Assembly (NCBI GenBank): GCA_021234155.1
Contig: JAJEKV010000012.1
Coordinates: 6,081,789 to 6,145,788, forward strand
Length of the DNA: 64,000 bases
Origin: Isoetes taiwanensis
Lineage: Eukaryota > Streptophyta > Lycopodiopsida > Isoetales > Isoetaceae
Direction of reading: 5' to 3'
This document shows, in pieces, positions 11,037 through 23,232 of this stretch. A program made the translations under genes and the position numbers. Position 1 is the stretch's first letter, and the number at the start of each line of letters is the position of its first letter. Below the pieces are notes generated by a model. That model saw only the letters and a list, made by a program, of their open reading frames with translations, made no database searches and had not been told where the DNA came from.

Positions 11037-12312
11037 TAGATTCAAGATAAGAAATAATCACATTATTTCACTGGGTACATTGGTTAAAGTGGTCTTATTA
11101 GGACATTGAGTTATTTTGGTAGAGGTTCGAGCCCTCGTATTTCATATTCTAAAATGTTAGGCAAAGTCGTATAGAGGTTCGACATTCCCTCAAAACCTTA
11201 GGCGAAATCGTATTTCATATTTCAAAATCATAGTTGCCTCTAGTCATAAATAACAATAAGTGAAATGAGAGGTGCCCCAGGGGCCCCAAAAGATAATGAT
11301 CACGGTTCTAGGATCGAATTTAATCCGAATGATTGTGGTGGTCCAATATTTCAAAATCATAGTTGCCTCTAGTCATAAATAACAATAAGTGAAATGAGAG
11401 GTGCCCTGGGGCCCCAGCATACGATCTGGTTCTAGGATCGACGAATCCGACGATTGTGGTGGTCCAGGGTGCACCTCGTTTAGAATGTGTAGCAAAATAA
11501 CAGGGGTTCCAGGGGGATTTGATATAGATGTAAAAATAACAATTATCGAAACCATAGACTATATATCCCTAAAACAATTGAATGGGTTGTTATAAAAAAA
11601 AACATAGATTCAAGATAAAAAATAATCACATTATTTCACTGGGTATATTGGTTAAAGTGGTCTTATTAGGATATTGAGTTATTTTGGTAGAGGTTCGAGC
11701 CCTCGTATTTCATATTCTAAAATGTTAGGAAAGCCGTATAGAGGTTCGACATTCCCTCAAAACCTTAGGCGAAATCGTATTTCATATTTCAAAATCATAG
11801 TTGCCTCTAATAATAAATGACAATAAGCGAAATGAGAGGTGCCCTGGGGCCCCAACATACGATCTGGTTGTAGGATCGACGAATCCGACGATTGTGGTAG
11901 TCCAGGGTGCACCTCGTTTAGAATATGTAGCAAAATAACTGGGGTTCCAGGGGGATTTGATAGGATGTAAAAATAACAATTCCCGATACCATAGACTATA
12001 TATCCCTAAAACGATTGAATGGGTTGTTATAAAAATATATATATATATATAGATTTAAGGTAAAAAATAATTATATTATCTCACTGGGTACATTGGTTAA
12101 AGTGGTCTTATTAAGACATTAAATTATTTTGGTAGAGGTTCGAGCCCTCGTATTTCATATTCTTAAATCTTAGGCAAAGCCGTATAGAGGTTCGACATTC
12201 CCTCAAAATCTTAGGCCAAATCGTATTTCATATTTCAAAATCATAGGTTCCCAACATATTCAATGAATCCGACGATTGTGCTAGTTTAGGGTGCACCTCG
12301 TTTAGAATATGT
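10467..12312. repeat. tandem array of ~445-bp tRNA-like units
   Basis: Four units in direct order. Each contains AGCAAAATAACAGGGGTTCC, a poly-A/AT-rich spacer, TGGGTACATTGGTTAAA, GGTTCGAGCCCTCGTATTTC, then ACGATCTGG and CACCTCGTTTAGAAT. The GGTTCGAGCCC block starts at 10680, 11124, 11692 and 12137, that is 444, 568 and 445 bp apart; the longer step contains an extra ~125-bp partial duplication near 11340-11465. GGTTCGAGCCC matches a tRNA B box, and TGGGTACATTGGTTAA about 50 bp upstream resembles an A box, so the unit may derive from a SINE. No protein-coding content is evident. Confidence 0.8.
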
Positions 12313-12534
12313 AGCAAAATAACCTTGCATTACTCTTGACGCATCGCAAACAATAGATTGGGATAACTATATTGGCATGGTTTGAAGGGCCAAAAGGGGA
12401 TGAAGGAATGGGATTGGCCAAATGAAGAAATGAGAGTTGAGATGTGGTACAAACTAAAGTGTTACATAACCTATGGGCAAACCAAGGATCTCCAATGCTT
12501 GTGTTATAAGAACAGTAAATTATACACGTGCACA

Positions 12535-12684
12535 TAGTCTTTTGACATTTAGAAGGTAGTATTGCACAAGTTTTCATCATTTGAAGATCAAAACAAGACG
12601 CTGAGTAAGGATCCAAAGGAAGCACAGACTTGCACTTAGTCTTTTGACATTTAGAAGGTGGTATTGCACAAGTTTTCATCATTT
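12535..12684. repeat. ~105-bp direct duplication split by a LINE
   Basis: The block AGTCTTTTGACATTTAGAAG ... TTTTCATCATTTG occurs at 12537 and again at 12640. The following block GAGTAAGGATCC.AAGGAAGCACAGAC is at 12604, and its partner appears after the LINE poly-A at about 13547. A local tandem duplication therefore existed first, and the LINE at 12685-13534 then inserted into the second unit. Confidence 0.6.
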
Positions 12685-13534
12685 GGTCGCAGAAAATTTG
12701 CCTCTCATAGTGCAAGTTGGTGTTGCTGAAAGGGTGCCATGGGACTGTCATGAAAATAATCACAAAGGCAAGCAATTTGTCAGATCAGTATATCGCCTTC
12801 TTTTGGCACCACAACCCCTCCAGTTGCCAGATGGGTCGCACCTACATGTTCCACAACCCATTTTGTGTCGTACATGGCGATGGCTTTGGGATAAGTTGCT
12901 CCACCCTAAAGTCTCTGTACTGTGGTGGTAGGTTATCCACAGATGCCTGCGGGTTAATGCCTTTCGACATCGCTATGATCCTCGCATATCTGCAGTATGC
13001 CCGCTCTGCCTCTCGGACGTTGAGACTCTTGAGCATTGTCTCTTTGATTGTCCTGAGGTTCAACCTGCGTGGTCCTGGCTACAAGGTCTGTTTAATAGTA
13101 CATTGGACTGCCGATGCATCCTTTTGGCGTCCTATCCCAACGCATGGCCTCCAGCTAAACAAAGGGCATTTCATCTTGGTTCCGGTTGGCTCCTATGGTC
13201 GATATGGGAGCGTCGCAGACACCACATCTTTCAGGGCATTTATTCATCTCGCACACACGGTGTTATTTATAGGCCCCGTAAAAAGATATTGACGACCCAC
13301 GAGTGTTCTTCCCTTGACTCGAACCGGTGGAACGATCCGATTCAAAAGATCTTGAATTGATTCTTATCATTAGTCTCCTATTCTGGAGTAAGTATATTGT
13401 GCTCCAGGCTCGTGCTCCTGTGGCATCTCTGTGTGCTTACACAGTTAGATGAGACATGTAAATTTTGTACTTTTTCTCTGATTAATAATCTTTTTGGCTT
13501 TCGTCCTTCAAAAAAAAAAAAAAAAAAAAAAAAA
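12685..13534 (+). mobile_element. 5'-truncated LINE with RT zinc-binding end
   Basis: The decayed plus-strand frame contains the plant non-LTR retrotransposon zf-RVT pattern. It reads W-R-W-L-W-D-K-L-L-H-P-K-V then C-P-L-C-L-S-D-V-E-T-L-E-H-C-L-F-D-C, followed by W-S-W-L. It ends in TAATAATC, a CT-rich stretch and poly-A (13510-13534). The reverse transcriptase core and ORF1 are missing, as is usual for incomplete target-primed insertion. Stops and frameshifts show it is dead. Confidence 0.8.
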
Positions 13535-14490
13535 ACAGGATATTGAGTAAGGATGCCAAGGGAAGCACAGACATTTGGAGTTTGTGCATCAAAGCAAATA
13601 AAAGATGAATATCATATTTGTACTCTGTGAATAATATGTAACAAAAGAGTATGGGCGTTCTAGTTGGAAATTGATTTAATCGTAAAAAGGCATCCTTCAA
13701 GGAATTGTTCCATGTCAATAAATTGAACAAATAATGTGCTAATGCACTGTGGGTTGCCCTTGCAATTGTGTTATAGATGGAGTGTAGAAGCTAAGCTAAT
13801 GATATGCAAAAGATGCTTAGGTTAGAGGTCTGATATGTTAGATACAGACAGGGTGAACTGTAGTGGAAGGAAGAACCAAGTTCTACTAATAACTCAAATG
13901 CCTTGTCTTGAACTATTAGTTAGCTATTGAATTCAATAGCACAAGACCAATTCATTTCTTTAAGCTTTACGTTTTGAGTAGTTTCCTGTGTATGTGTGTT
14001 TTGCATGGTTCTTGCATCGAAAATAGTATAGAATTGCTAAAAACAATTGAATAGAAGATAGCTAGCATTTGAAACTGATTGGCAGTGAAGAGTACCGTTG
14101 TATCTATGTGAATCGCCCCATCCATTATATCCCAGAATTGTACTTGATCTGTCCATGCATGTATCCCATTTTTGACCATTAACTTCAGTAATTCACATAA
14201 GGAGCATTTTCTACTGTAAATATGTGGACTGATGTTCTTGATTTTTGATGTTATATGCATGTTGAAGTACATTCAAATCAAAGGATGGTATGTGATGGCG
14301 TTCATATCATCAATAGATTGTTATATAATATATCTATATTGTATGCAGCGGACATGTGGCCTTCTAAAAACGGATGTTTGAAAATGTTAATGTAAACGGA
14401 TGTTTTAATAAGTGGAATAGAATAGATTGACACAGAAAACCGTGGTCGAACAAAAGTATGGCTGTTAAACTGTATGATGAAGAAGAATCG
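13535..14490. other. intergenic, nothing recognised
   Basis: The first ~45 bp are the partner of the duplicated flank described at 12535-12684. The rest has no gene or repeat that I can identify. Confidence 0.4.
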
Positions 14491-15026
14491 GCCGTAGGGT
14501 TGACCACTCCATCTGCCCCTCCTGTGCATACTTTGCAGATGGGCTAGATCGGGCTCTGGTATGACTCTAGCCTTTCGGATACGCAATCTCATGGTATCAC
14601 CCATCGAGACTACTCCAGGTTGCATCTCCCCCGTCCGTCGAGGCAGGAGGGGTTCCATCTCCCCTTCCCGAGGTCTAGAGGTTCCACGGGCGGCTAGAGA
14701 ATCATGGCGACACATGATTCTTTCCCGATTGAACCCCCCAAAACAAGAGACAGGCCGTCACCTGCAGCTCTTGAGAGGCAGGGCAACACCATTGCCCCAG
14801 GAGGTGTCGGACCCATGCCCGGCCCACTCGAAATGACCGGCCATAAGCCTAGCCCGCTATGGGGTCCCCAGTAGCCGCGCTCAGCAGGGACCCTCCCTCC
14901 GTCTCGCCTCTAGCCCCGTTATGTAGTGCTGAGTCATATCATAGCCCCCGTAGCCCGATGGGTTCCTATGCACAGGCCATATAATAATAGGAACTAAAGG
15001 GTCTAAACTAGGAGCATCAGGAAGTA
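14491..15026. other. GC-rich segment next to the left LTR
   Basis: Markedly richer in G+C than its surroundings, with partly open frames on both strands (for example P-R-R-T-G-E-M on minus) but no motif. It abuts the left LTR of the Ty3 element and may be an outer part of an LTR or of another element. The right LTR has no matching segment, so its origin is unresolved. Confidence 0.3.
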
Positions 15027-15683
15027 ATGGCTACAAGGTCTCTACCCCCCTTCCTAATACAAGAGAAGCAAACATGATCAACCAATATCACATATCCACA
15101 TACATGATAATAATGAGAATAACATCTAAACCTAATCATATACATCTAACTTACAATTAGAGTTCATTGATTAGGGTTCAAGATCTAAACTGAGGGTTAT
15201 AGGAAGGCTCTACTAGAGACATGAGATGCTAACTCATCTGGAATCCTAACTTCCAGATGATCTACCAAGAACTCTATGCCAAAATACCTGCTCCCGAAGA
15301 ACTCCCTCCTGCTCCCGGCATCTCCATGGTCTTCGAGGTGTTAGCTCCCACTCCTACTGATGTGCTCATGCTCTGGGGGGCTACTCCTCGAAACGGAGTT
15401 TCGAGCGCGAAGAAGGTTCCCAGACTATTGGAGCCAGAAAAGAGGCATAGGGTTAGGGTTTACATGTTATGCCACATGGCTCCAATAGGGTGGTTCCGTG
15501 TGGCGGGTGCCCAATAGGTTAAGGCCACGTGGAAAATGGTCTTAACTTAAGGTTGCTAAGTTATATGAATAACTTAGCCATGCACCCTATGCCACTAATC
15601 TATGGTATACAAGGCTATGAAGGTAGACTTGTATAGTGAGGAAATATACGTATTTATGGCGTATATTTCCCTGGAACGTCACA
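15027..15683 (-). repeat. LTR (3' in element orientation)
   Basis: Near-identical direct repeat of 20957-21700. In element orientation it begins TGTGACGTTCCAGGG. It includes the block AACTCATCTGGAATCCTAAC, a CTACCAAGAACTCTATGCC block, and a terminal ATATTTCC-rich end. It is shorter than its partner because the partner carries a ~55-bp internal tandem duplication (21060-21165) and small insertions. Confidence 0.85.
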
Positions 15684-16554
15684 TTCTCCACTCCTTAGGA
15701 TAATGCTGTCCTCAACATTACGCTAAGGTGACGAACCTGCACTAATGCTGCAAAAGTACACAACAAGAATATAGGAACTTAACTCTATTGAAAAGACGAA
15801 CTTTCGTTAATTAGTTATTATGTAATTATAAGGCTATATTTATAAGTTATACAAAATTATATAGCCATAACAACTATTATTATAAAAGTATACACGCATA
15901 ATATTACTACAACAAATTTAGGAGTACATAGTTAAGTCTAAAATCTATGACTCCTGTCTTCTCGTAACGTGCTCCCTCCTCCATGCTTCCTTTCACTGGC
16001 CTGCACACATACCACATTACGTTATATAAGTTAATAAGTTTGTGGTTTTAGGGAACCACCCCCCTAATTACCTCCTTGAGCCGAACTACTAGCTCAAGGT
16101 TACCCTACTACCTTGCACTCGATCATGGCCCCATAAGGATTTGAGCTTAAGGACCATTTAAGATAATCCTATCATTGCCCATGATCGGGTGCTACCTTGT
16201 ACACGATCCCCTTGATTAAGTACACCCGCCCCTGGGGGTTTAAGCTAGGGAACGTCTCACGATCCCATCATCGCGCATGATCACTCGTACCTCACCATGA
16301 CCCCCTATGGTCAGGTGCGCGTGTCCTGCATCGTGGCATAGAGATCGTCCTAATGATGGTCTCATCATCGCCCACCATGGCGCTCTTCCTCTCACATGAC
16401 CCTCCTGGTCATGTGCACTCTTGATGCGTGCTGGCCTAGAGAATGCCTTTAGAGCGTATCTCATCATCGTCTACACTTCCAAGACTTTGGCATATGCACT
16501 CTACTAGCCCGAACGCATATGCTTTAATAAAGCTATACTAAGACGTACACTTAA

Positions 16555-16941
16555 CTAAGCACCTGGCAAGTCGGCGTCGACCAGCTTGAAGATGACTCGG
16601 CCGTCGAAGTCCTTCATAAAGTCCGGGTATTGCTTCTCTAGATCCTGCTTCAATACCCAAGTTGCATCTTCCACAAGCAAGTGCTTCCACTTGACAAAAT
16701 ATTGGAGGAATTGAGACCTTCTCGTCTTCTTGAATTTCTTGACGAGGATTAACTCGGGCACTATTTCAGTTTGTTCCTCCGTCATCGCCAACAAAGTTGG
16801 AGTTTCCAAAACCTCCTCCGAGTTTGGAGTGTGCCTCTTCAATAGGTTCACATGGAAGACCTTGTGGACTTTAAGGTGGGTAGGTAAGTCGAGTTTGTAG
16901 GCTTGGCTCCCTACTCGCTCCAAAATCTTGAAGGTTCCCAC
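16555..16941 (-). pseudogene. integrase C-terminus plus chromodomain
   Basis: The 128-residue frame reads G-S-Q-A-Y-K-L-D-L-P then H-K-V-F-H-V-N-L-L-K-R, the standard GPxF/Y-linked tail of Ty3 integrases. It is followed by a chromodomain: Y-F-V-K-W-K-H-L then E-D-A-T-W-V. In chromoviruses this domain steers integration by binding chromatin marks. It is part of the element at 15027-21700. Confidence 0.85.
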
Positions 16942-16999
16942 CCACCTTGGAGCAAGCTACTTACAATTGCCAATGCGAAGCTTTACTTGCTTGAACTTT

Positions 17000-17900
17000 A
17001 CTTGAGCCAAACTTTATCTCTCACAACAAAACAAACTCTCGAGGAGCTTTATGTCTATCTGCTAGATTCTTCTGATGTGCCCATACTATTTGAAGATATT
17101 CTCGTACTTCTACCAAAGCTGCAGCATATCCACTGACCTTGTTGAGAACTTCCAGCTTGGGCACTAGATTATGCCACATAACTGGGGTCAAGCATTGATA
17201 ACTGTAACTGATCATGGAGGGAGACATCTTCGACGACTCGTGCTTCGTATTATTGTACGTAACTCGACTAGGTGGATGTAATCGACCCATTTGGATTGCT
17301 TGTTCCAATATAGTTTCTCAACATGTCTTCCAAAATTTTGTTGATGCGCTCCATTTGCCCATTTGACTACGAATGAAAAGCAAAACTCATCCACAAGTTG
17401 GTGCACATCGTGTTGAAGAAGTCTTGCTAAACGACGCTAAAGAACTTCGGGTTTCTATAGGTGATGATCGATCCGGGCATTCCGTGCAACCTGAAAAAAA
17501 TCTCTTATGTAGACAACAGGCAAGAATGTGCCCTTTTGATAAGTTCAAGAATGTGCCCTTTTGATAAGTTATCTACCACAACCATCAAGGCCTCAAAGCT
17601 TCTTGTTGTCCTTGGAAGGCCCACTATGAAATCCATGCTGATGACTTCCCACTTGGCATCTGGCACTGCCCAAGGTTCCAAAACTCCCGAGGTTCGAAGT
17701 TGTTTTGCCTTTGCCTGCTAACACAATTGACATTCTTGGATATATCTGACTATCTGCTTCTTCATGCCCAGCCAGAAGTAGCTACTTCTAATCTTGAAGT
17801 AGGTCTTTGTAGATTCTGCATGGCCAGAAATAGGGCTATTATACGTGTCATGGAAGATTAACTTTCTTACTCCTGATGCTTCAAGTACGCATAGTTGTTC
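17000..17900 (-). pseudogene. Ty3 integrase, broken
   Basis: Fragments of the H2C2 zinc finger (H-D-T-Y-N-S-P-I-S-G-H then C-Q-L-C) are followed by the catalytic core start W-E-V-I-S-M-D-F-I-V-G-L-P, then V-V-V-D-N-L-S-K. A ~25-bp direct duplication (CAAGAATGTGCCCTTTTGAT, about 17521-17565) and frameshifts break the core. Part of the element at 15027-21700. Confidence 0.75.
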
Positions 17901-18084
17901 TTTGTGATATAAAATATTGCCTTCCTTTTTAAAATGTTTGAAGGTCTCTCTTTCCTTTTCCGTCCTTGCTCTCTAGCAAAGACTAGCCCATATGTGCTTG
18001 AACTCCATGTTAGAGGGGATGGCTTCTTCTATCTTCTTGCCAAATTCGCTTGCCGAAGTGGAGACGGCATTGCAAAATGATGCT

Positions 18085-18500
18085 TCAAAAGCTTGCCAAT
18101 AAGTGGCGACGTCTTAGCATCTCCAAGGCTTTCCTCAAATGGTCTGCATGCTCTTCCATTGATTTGTTGTAGATCACGATGTCGTGACGAAAATTGATGA
18201 TGAACTCATCCACGGAATCTTCGAAGATGTCGTTCCTCAAGTGCATAAAAGTTGGTGGAGCATTCGATAGACTCAGAGGCATTACTGTGAAGTCATAGTG
18301 CCCATATCGTGTTCTAAAGGAGTCTTATAATTATCTTCCCCCTTCATCCTTATTTGATGATTGCCCGACCTTAAGTCAATTTTGTGGAAGAATCTTGCTT
18401 CTTGGGGCTGATCCATTATGTCGTTTGCTTGTTGAGCTGCTAATGGTTGATATACATCTTTAGACTTCCATCTTGGCCAAAAGGATCCCCAAGTCAATCA
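18085..18500 (-). pseudogene. Ty3 reverse transcriptase, broken
   Basis: Two overlapping frames carry F-H-K-I-D-L-R-S-G-N-H-Q-I-R and M-P-L-S-L-S-N-A-P-P-T-F, the standard palm and M-P-F-G-L-x-N-A-P motifs. The catalytic Y-L-D-D is replaced by F-R-H-D and a frameshift separates the two parts, so it cannot be active. Confidence 0.82.
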
Positions 18501-20762
18501 ACTCCTACAACTGCTTCTTGAGCTCTGCTAGCTCAGAAGTGCTCATTCTATGAAGAGCCTTGCTGGTCAGCTCTGCATCTGGTGCAAGAGTGATTTAGAC
18601 TCTACGCCTCTATAGGGCAAAAGCTCTCAAATTTCATCCAGAGGTATATCATGGACTTCTTGATTAGCTCAAAAACTGACCGAGGCAACTGTTCCGAAGT
18701 AGTATCTGCCTTCTTACTCTTGTGGTCGGGGTTGACGACTTGTAGCTTAAGTATGTACGACCTCATTCCTCATGATGCACTTAGGTAATTGCTTCACTGA
18801 CATGCGTTGCGTGTTTCTTCCCAATCTTTGAAGCTTTGCTCAATTCTTGGGTCCATCCTTTCTAAAAGAAATGACAAAAATCTACTCAAAATTTCATCCC
18901 AATCCCATCATAGACGTTATCACCCATGATTCTAAGATGTCCAACTATCTGATAGGTCCTCTAGCTTGCTTAAAGCTGGTGTAGTCGTTAGTCATTGGAG
19001 TAGCAAGGCGATGATCCATAACTTGTTGAAAAATCTGGTCTCCTTGGAGTTGTTGTATAATCATTCATGTGCCTTGCTTTCTTTTGTCGAACATATTCTG
19101 AGTCTGCTCGTCCTTAATGTTGATGTTGACTACCTTCATTAAAATTATCCATATTAGTGGACTTGATGATGTAGTGGAATCATAAGTCTCGGTCTCGCGT
19201 CCCAGAGGCTTGAAGGTAATGTTGACCATTGTGTAGAATTTTTCATGTCGACTCATCTGCCTTGTGTTACGAGATTTATGGATGATTCTTCTAACTCCTG
19301 AAATGATATTGTTGTGTTGACCTTGTCGATTCGATTATTTGTCTTGGCAGTCACATCCTGTTGTTATAAGGCTGATGAGAATGTTGAGTGCTTTACCACT
19401 TCTAACTGTGCAACTTCTCTTCCTGAGAGAAGTTTATTTGCATCCATGTGCAGGGACTATAATCTTGACTGATCAGTTAGTAATGCTGGTATTTGGTCCC
19501 CCATGGTGCCTCTTATTGATGGTGTTTGACCTCCAATCTCTAAAGTGGAAGATCATCATCATGATCTTGAGATAGTGCTGTCGAGGTTGATGTAGCTGCT
19601 CTGAAGTATCGGGGTTGATGAGGAAGAAGTTTGTTGCAGTCCCGCCATATTCCTATTCTTGAGCAGCCCACCCGTGCTGGCTTATAAGACCTCTTTAGTC
19701 AAAGCATGTTTGCTTGAAGTCTAAATCTGATACTACTATGGCCTGTATAACTGCGATAGTTGCCCTTCCTAGGAGGTATGTCCAGTCTCATCCTTTAGGA
19801 CTCTTGATGTCATAAGTCGATGAAGTCGTCTACTTGTTGGTGACGTAGCTATGACATTAATCATCAATGTGGGGCCCTTCCTCGAGACAATATGCACTTG
19901 GAGAATATCCTTGACTAGGAGATGTTCCTTCCCTAATGTGATCAATTTGTAAGTGCCATGATGCCCATTGGCTATTGCATAGCCCTCTTGGCAACCCTTG
20001 TGTCTATTCTTGATGTTGCAATTGTCCTTCCTGTAGGCTCCCCTTATTATTTGTGTTCGGGCTGCCCTGTACACCATCTTGGCCTTTGATTTGCTGAAGT
20101 TTCCTCCATAAGGTTGCCTTCTGCTTTCAACTCGTTGATGATGTCGAGTGGCTCCAGTATCGAGGCCTCGAGGATCTTCAACGAAGGTTCTCCTAACCTA
20201 TTTGGCTGCCCTAAAGTGCACAAGGAAACTAATACTACCACAACAATAATTACTTATGTCTACTTACTCTACAAACCCTATTTTTATACCTTTATCCACT
20301 CTACCTCAAATGACCCACTTGGCATTTGTCACTTTACTAGGCACTGAGAAAGGTACTTATTTAATGTTATGGGGTGGTACTTTCTGGGTGTACTTGGTGT
20401 ATTGGACTAAATTACCTAGATAGAATTGCTAGATAATTATCTATACTACAAAGGCATGCCAGAAGGTACTTGATGGTAGTGCACTTATAACGTGTGTTAG
20501 TGTATCATCCAAATGTGCGACAACAATTTCTAAGGCCTTGGCAACTAGCTGGGTTTCTAAGAAAAAGGTTTGATTATACTACCTATATGTAGACAAGAAG
20601 ACACTTAGCAAGATAAGAGCGACAACTAAGCTAAGATAAATGCAGATGCTATCTCTATCTAGCTTAAGGGTCTTGGTTCTAACTCTAAGGGTCTTGGCCA
20701 TTAATATTATCTAACATGATTAAAGCTTAAATCTAATTAAGGATTATAATTTAAACATAAAC

Positions 20763-20860
20763 GATGCCCACCCTCAGTGGTTGGCACGAGGGTGTTTGGA
20801 GGGGTTCATCCCTGTGGGTGGGAGGTTTGATTCCCGCTACTGTGGGAATTTTATTTTGAT
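20763..20860 (+). mobile_element. tRNA-derived SINE-like element
   Basis: Contains an A-box-like CCTCAGTGGTTGGCAC and a B box GGTTTGATTCC (20824-20834), followed by a T-rich end. It does not fold into a full tRNA cloverleaf with an acceptor stem, so a SINE head is more likely than a gene. It lies inside the Ty3 element. Confidence 0.45.
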
Positions 20861-20956
20861 GAGGTTCAAATGGATTGAAAAACTAGAATAGGGTACTACA
20901 AGACACTAGAATACATGGGCTAAAATGTGCACTAAGAACCTTTCCAAATCAATTAT

Positions 20957-21700
20957 GGCTACTAGGTCTCTAACCCCCTTCCCAATACAAGAGGAGTAAA
21001 CACAATCAACCAACATCACATATCTACATACATGATAATAATGAGAATAACATCTAAACGTAATCATATACATCTAACTTACAGTTAGAGTTCATTGATT
21101 AAGGTTCAAGATCTAATCATATACATCTAACTTACAGCTAGAGTTCATTGATTAAGGTTCAAGATCTAGACTGAGGGTTCTAGAAAAACTCATCTGGAAT
21201 CCTAACTTCCAGATGATCTACCAAGAACTCTATGCCAAAATACCTGCTCCCGAAGAACTCCCTCCTGCTCCCAGCATGTCCATGGTCTTCGAGGTGTTCG
21301 AGGTAGCTCCCACTCCTACTGATGTGCTCATGCTCTGGGGGCTGCTATGTTATGTTGTGCCACATCAGATGGTCCTCGAAACGGAGTTTCGAGCGCGAAG
21401 AAGGTTCCCAGACTATTGGAGCTAGAAAGGAGGCCTATGATTAGGGTTTAGGCCTTTATAGGTTAGGATTTACATGTTATGCCACATGGCTCCAATACGG
21501 TGGTTCCGTGTGGCGGGTGCCCAATAGGTTAAGGCCACGTGGAAAATGGTCTTAACCTAAGGTTGCTAAGTTATATGAATAACTTAGCCATGCACCCTAT
21601 GCCACTAATCTATGGTATACAAGGCTATGAAGGTAAACTTGTATAGTGACAGACCCGGAAATATATGTATTTATGGCATATATTTCCCTGGAACATCACA
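20957..21700 (-). repeat. LTR (5' in element orientation)
   Basis: Direct-repeat partner of 15027-15683. In element orientation it begins TGTGATGTTCCAGGG at 21700. Its 5' segment retains a short block (GGGTCTGTCAC region) that the other LTR lacks. Several substitutions separate the two LTRs, consistent with an old insertion. Confidence 0.85.
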
Positions 21701-22146
21701 GTTTCAGATTGCAAATGGATGATCATTGAGGAGCTCACTATTGTAGTATTTTCTGCTTCTCATCTAGTCTTCTCATCTAATCCTCTCTTTCATTGGTGAC
21801 TTGAAGCGATTGATAGTGTTTTATGATTTGTATGTGCCAAGTTTCAAAGCAAGTGGGATTTTCTATGCTTGGCCTTTTGCCAGATCCCATTTTTATCCTG
21901 TTTATCCTATGATGGTTTTGCTTTCTACAAGGGCCACTGTGTTATGGGCCTTCTACAATGTTGTTTGACATCGACTTTGCTGGCATGTTGCGATTACGAT
22001 TGCTCTGCTATTTCTGGCTAAATCACTCTGTATTTCCCATGTCTATTTGCTATTTTTATGTTCCTTTGTTCTTTGGAGTTCGTTATAGGTTGACACCATT
22101 TTTGGCACTCTCAGCCTGATTCTGAGCGTTTTTGTAACAGTCAAAG

Positions 22147-23232
22147 TTGCAGGGGCGAGTTGCTGAGTATCCAAGAGCCCATTACTCCCTTACCCTTCTG
22201 CTACCCTTTCCTCTCCATCTATCTTCTTATACCTGTACTCTAATAATGACAATTCTTGTGACAGAAGAGCTAGATGAGCCCTGCATTCCTTCAACCTACC
22301 CCGTTGATATGCATGTGGATGATGTTGATGCACAGTCCCCTATGCCCCGGGCTGACATGGCAGTGAGGCTTCTCTTGGGGGAAGATATAAATGCCATTTC
22401 CATATGCAGATCAGATGACACGGACAAAATTGACAGGCATACACAAAAAAGAGATGCGCAAGCATAGTCTCGTCAAATGTGGCCCACTAGTCTATAGCAG
22501 ATACTACAACCTAGCGCCAAGCGGTATGTCTTGCTTAGTAGATCAGACATCTGAGGAGAACTGGAAATAGGTTCAAGCAATGGCGGAGGGCTACACGACT
22601 AGGATTGCCCATTTCACAGAAGAGATACAAACCTCTGCATCCAAATTGCTCAAAAAACAACTGGCTGTCTAAAAAGTATGAAAGGTAGCATGATAGCATT
22701 GGACCTACAAATCTTCGGCTCTGTTTGGACGCCTTGTCCACCATCATTGACACCATGGCTCGCGATAGGGAGCATTTCGAGCAAGAGGCTAAGACAACCA
22801 TATCCCACCTTCGCTCAGCAACTGCGGAGATGACCATCATGGTCCAAAAGGCAGTTCAAGCCATCAGTGAAGCGAGATGGTTACAATACCAACACTTGAG
22901 ACCCTTCGAGGCAGGATCAACAGTCTAGAGAAACCTCCTCGGTCGGAGATGTCGAGGTTGTCTCTGAACTTCAGGGATTGGAACATAGGGTTGTTGTGCA
23001 GGTTCGAGAGGTTCGAGAGCTGCGTATAGCAGTTGCTCTCAGTCGGGCAATGGCCTCCATGCAGAATCTCATGACTAGCTACAACATTAAGCATACTACG
23101 GCGGCTGCTCATGCTCAGGTTCCCATGCCCGAAACCCACCAGCCTAGACATGCACATATTGTCCCTCTTTCCGACAGCCCCAATCGAGAACATCCATTTG
23201 CAATACCTATCACATCTATTTCTTCATGTTGA
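22147..23232 (+). pseudogene. decayed coding region, coiled coil, unidentified
   Basis: Consecutive plus-strand frames look protein-like but are broken by frameshifts and stops. One is an acidic stretch with E-E-L-D-E-P. Another is a helical stretch T-I-I-D-T-M-A-R-D-R-E-H-F-E-Q then A-T-A-E-M-T-I-M-V-Q-K-A. A third is a tail with S-L-N-F-R-D-W-N. No known domain. A gag- or ORF1-like protein of a retroelement is possible because it borders the Ty3 LTR. Confidence 0.35.

Larger units (their letters stand above)
15027..21700 (-). mobile_element. degenerate Ty3/Gypsy chromovirus
   Basis: Minus-strand order is LTR (20957-21700), a gag-like region without clear motifs, RT (about 18500-18085), integrase zinc finger and core (about 17900-17000), chromodomain (16941-16555), a polypurine tract AAGGAGTGGAGAA just above 15683, and LTR (15683-15027). 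pol-integrase-chromodomain order defines a Ty3/chromovirus. RNase H is missing: the sequence passes straight from RT into the integrase N-terminal region. The RT active-site box is damaged (Y-x-D-D became F-R-H-D), and stops and frameshifts occur throughout. A PBS-like TAGTATCAGATTT (minus) lies at about 19727-19740, well inside the right LTR edge, which leaves the 5' boundary uncertain. Confidence 0.88.

Noticed and set aside
10680-12150. Cluster of tRNA genes in the 445-bp array
   Set aside because: The A box to B box interval is open but flanking stems do not pair and the units carry variable A-runs; tRNA-derived repeat fits better.
14302-14836. Two overlapping opposed open frames of 91-137 residues
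   Set aside because: Both run through the same GC-rich stretch, have no motif, and border the Ty3 LTR; neither can be preferred as a gene.
19722-19745. Primer binding site marking the end of a ~1.95-kb LTR
   Set aside because: TAGTATCAGATTT resembles the initiator tRNA-Met site, but the left side lacks sequence matching 19746-20950, so LTR homology supports only ~0.7 kb. Kept as an unresolved point in the element entry.
20763-20860. Functional tRNA gene
   Set aside because: A- and B-box-like motifs are present but no acceptor stem or anticodon arm pairs convincingly; a SINE head fits better.
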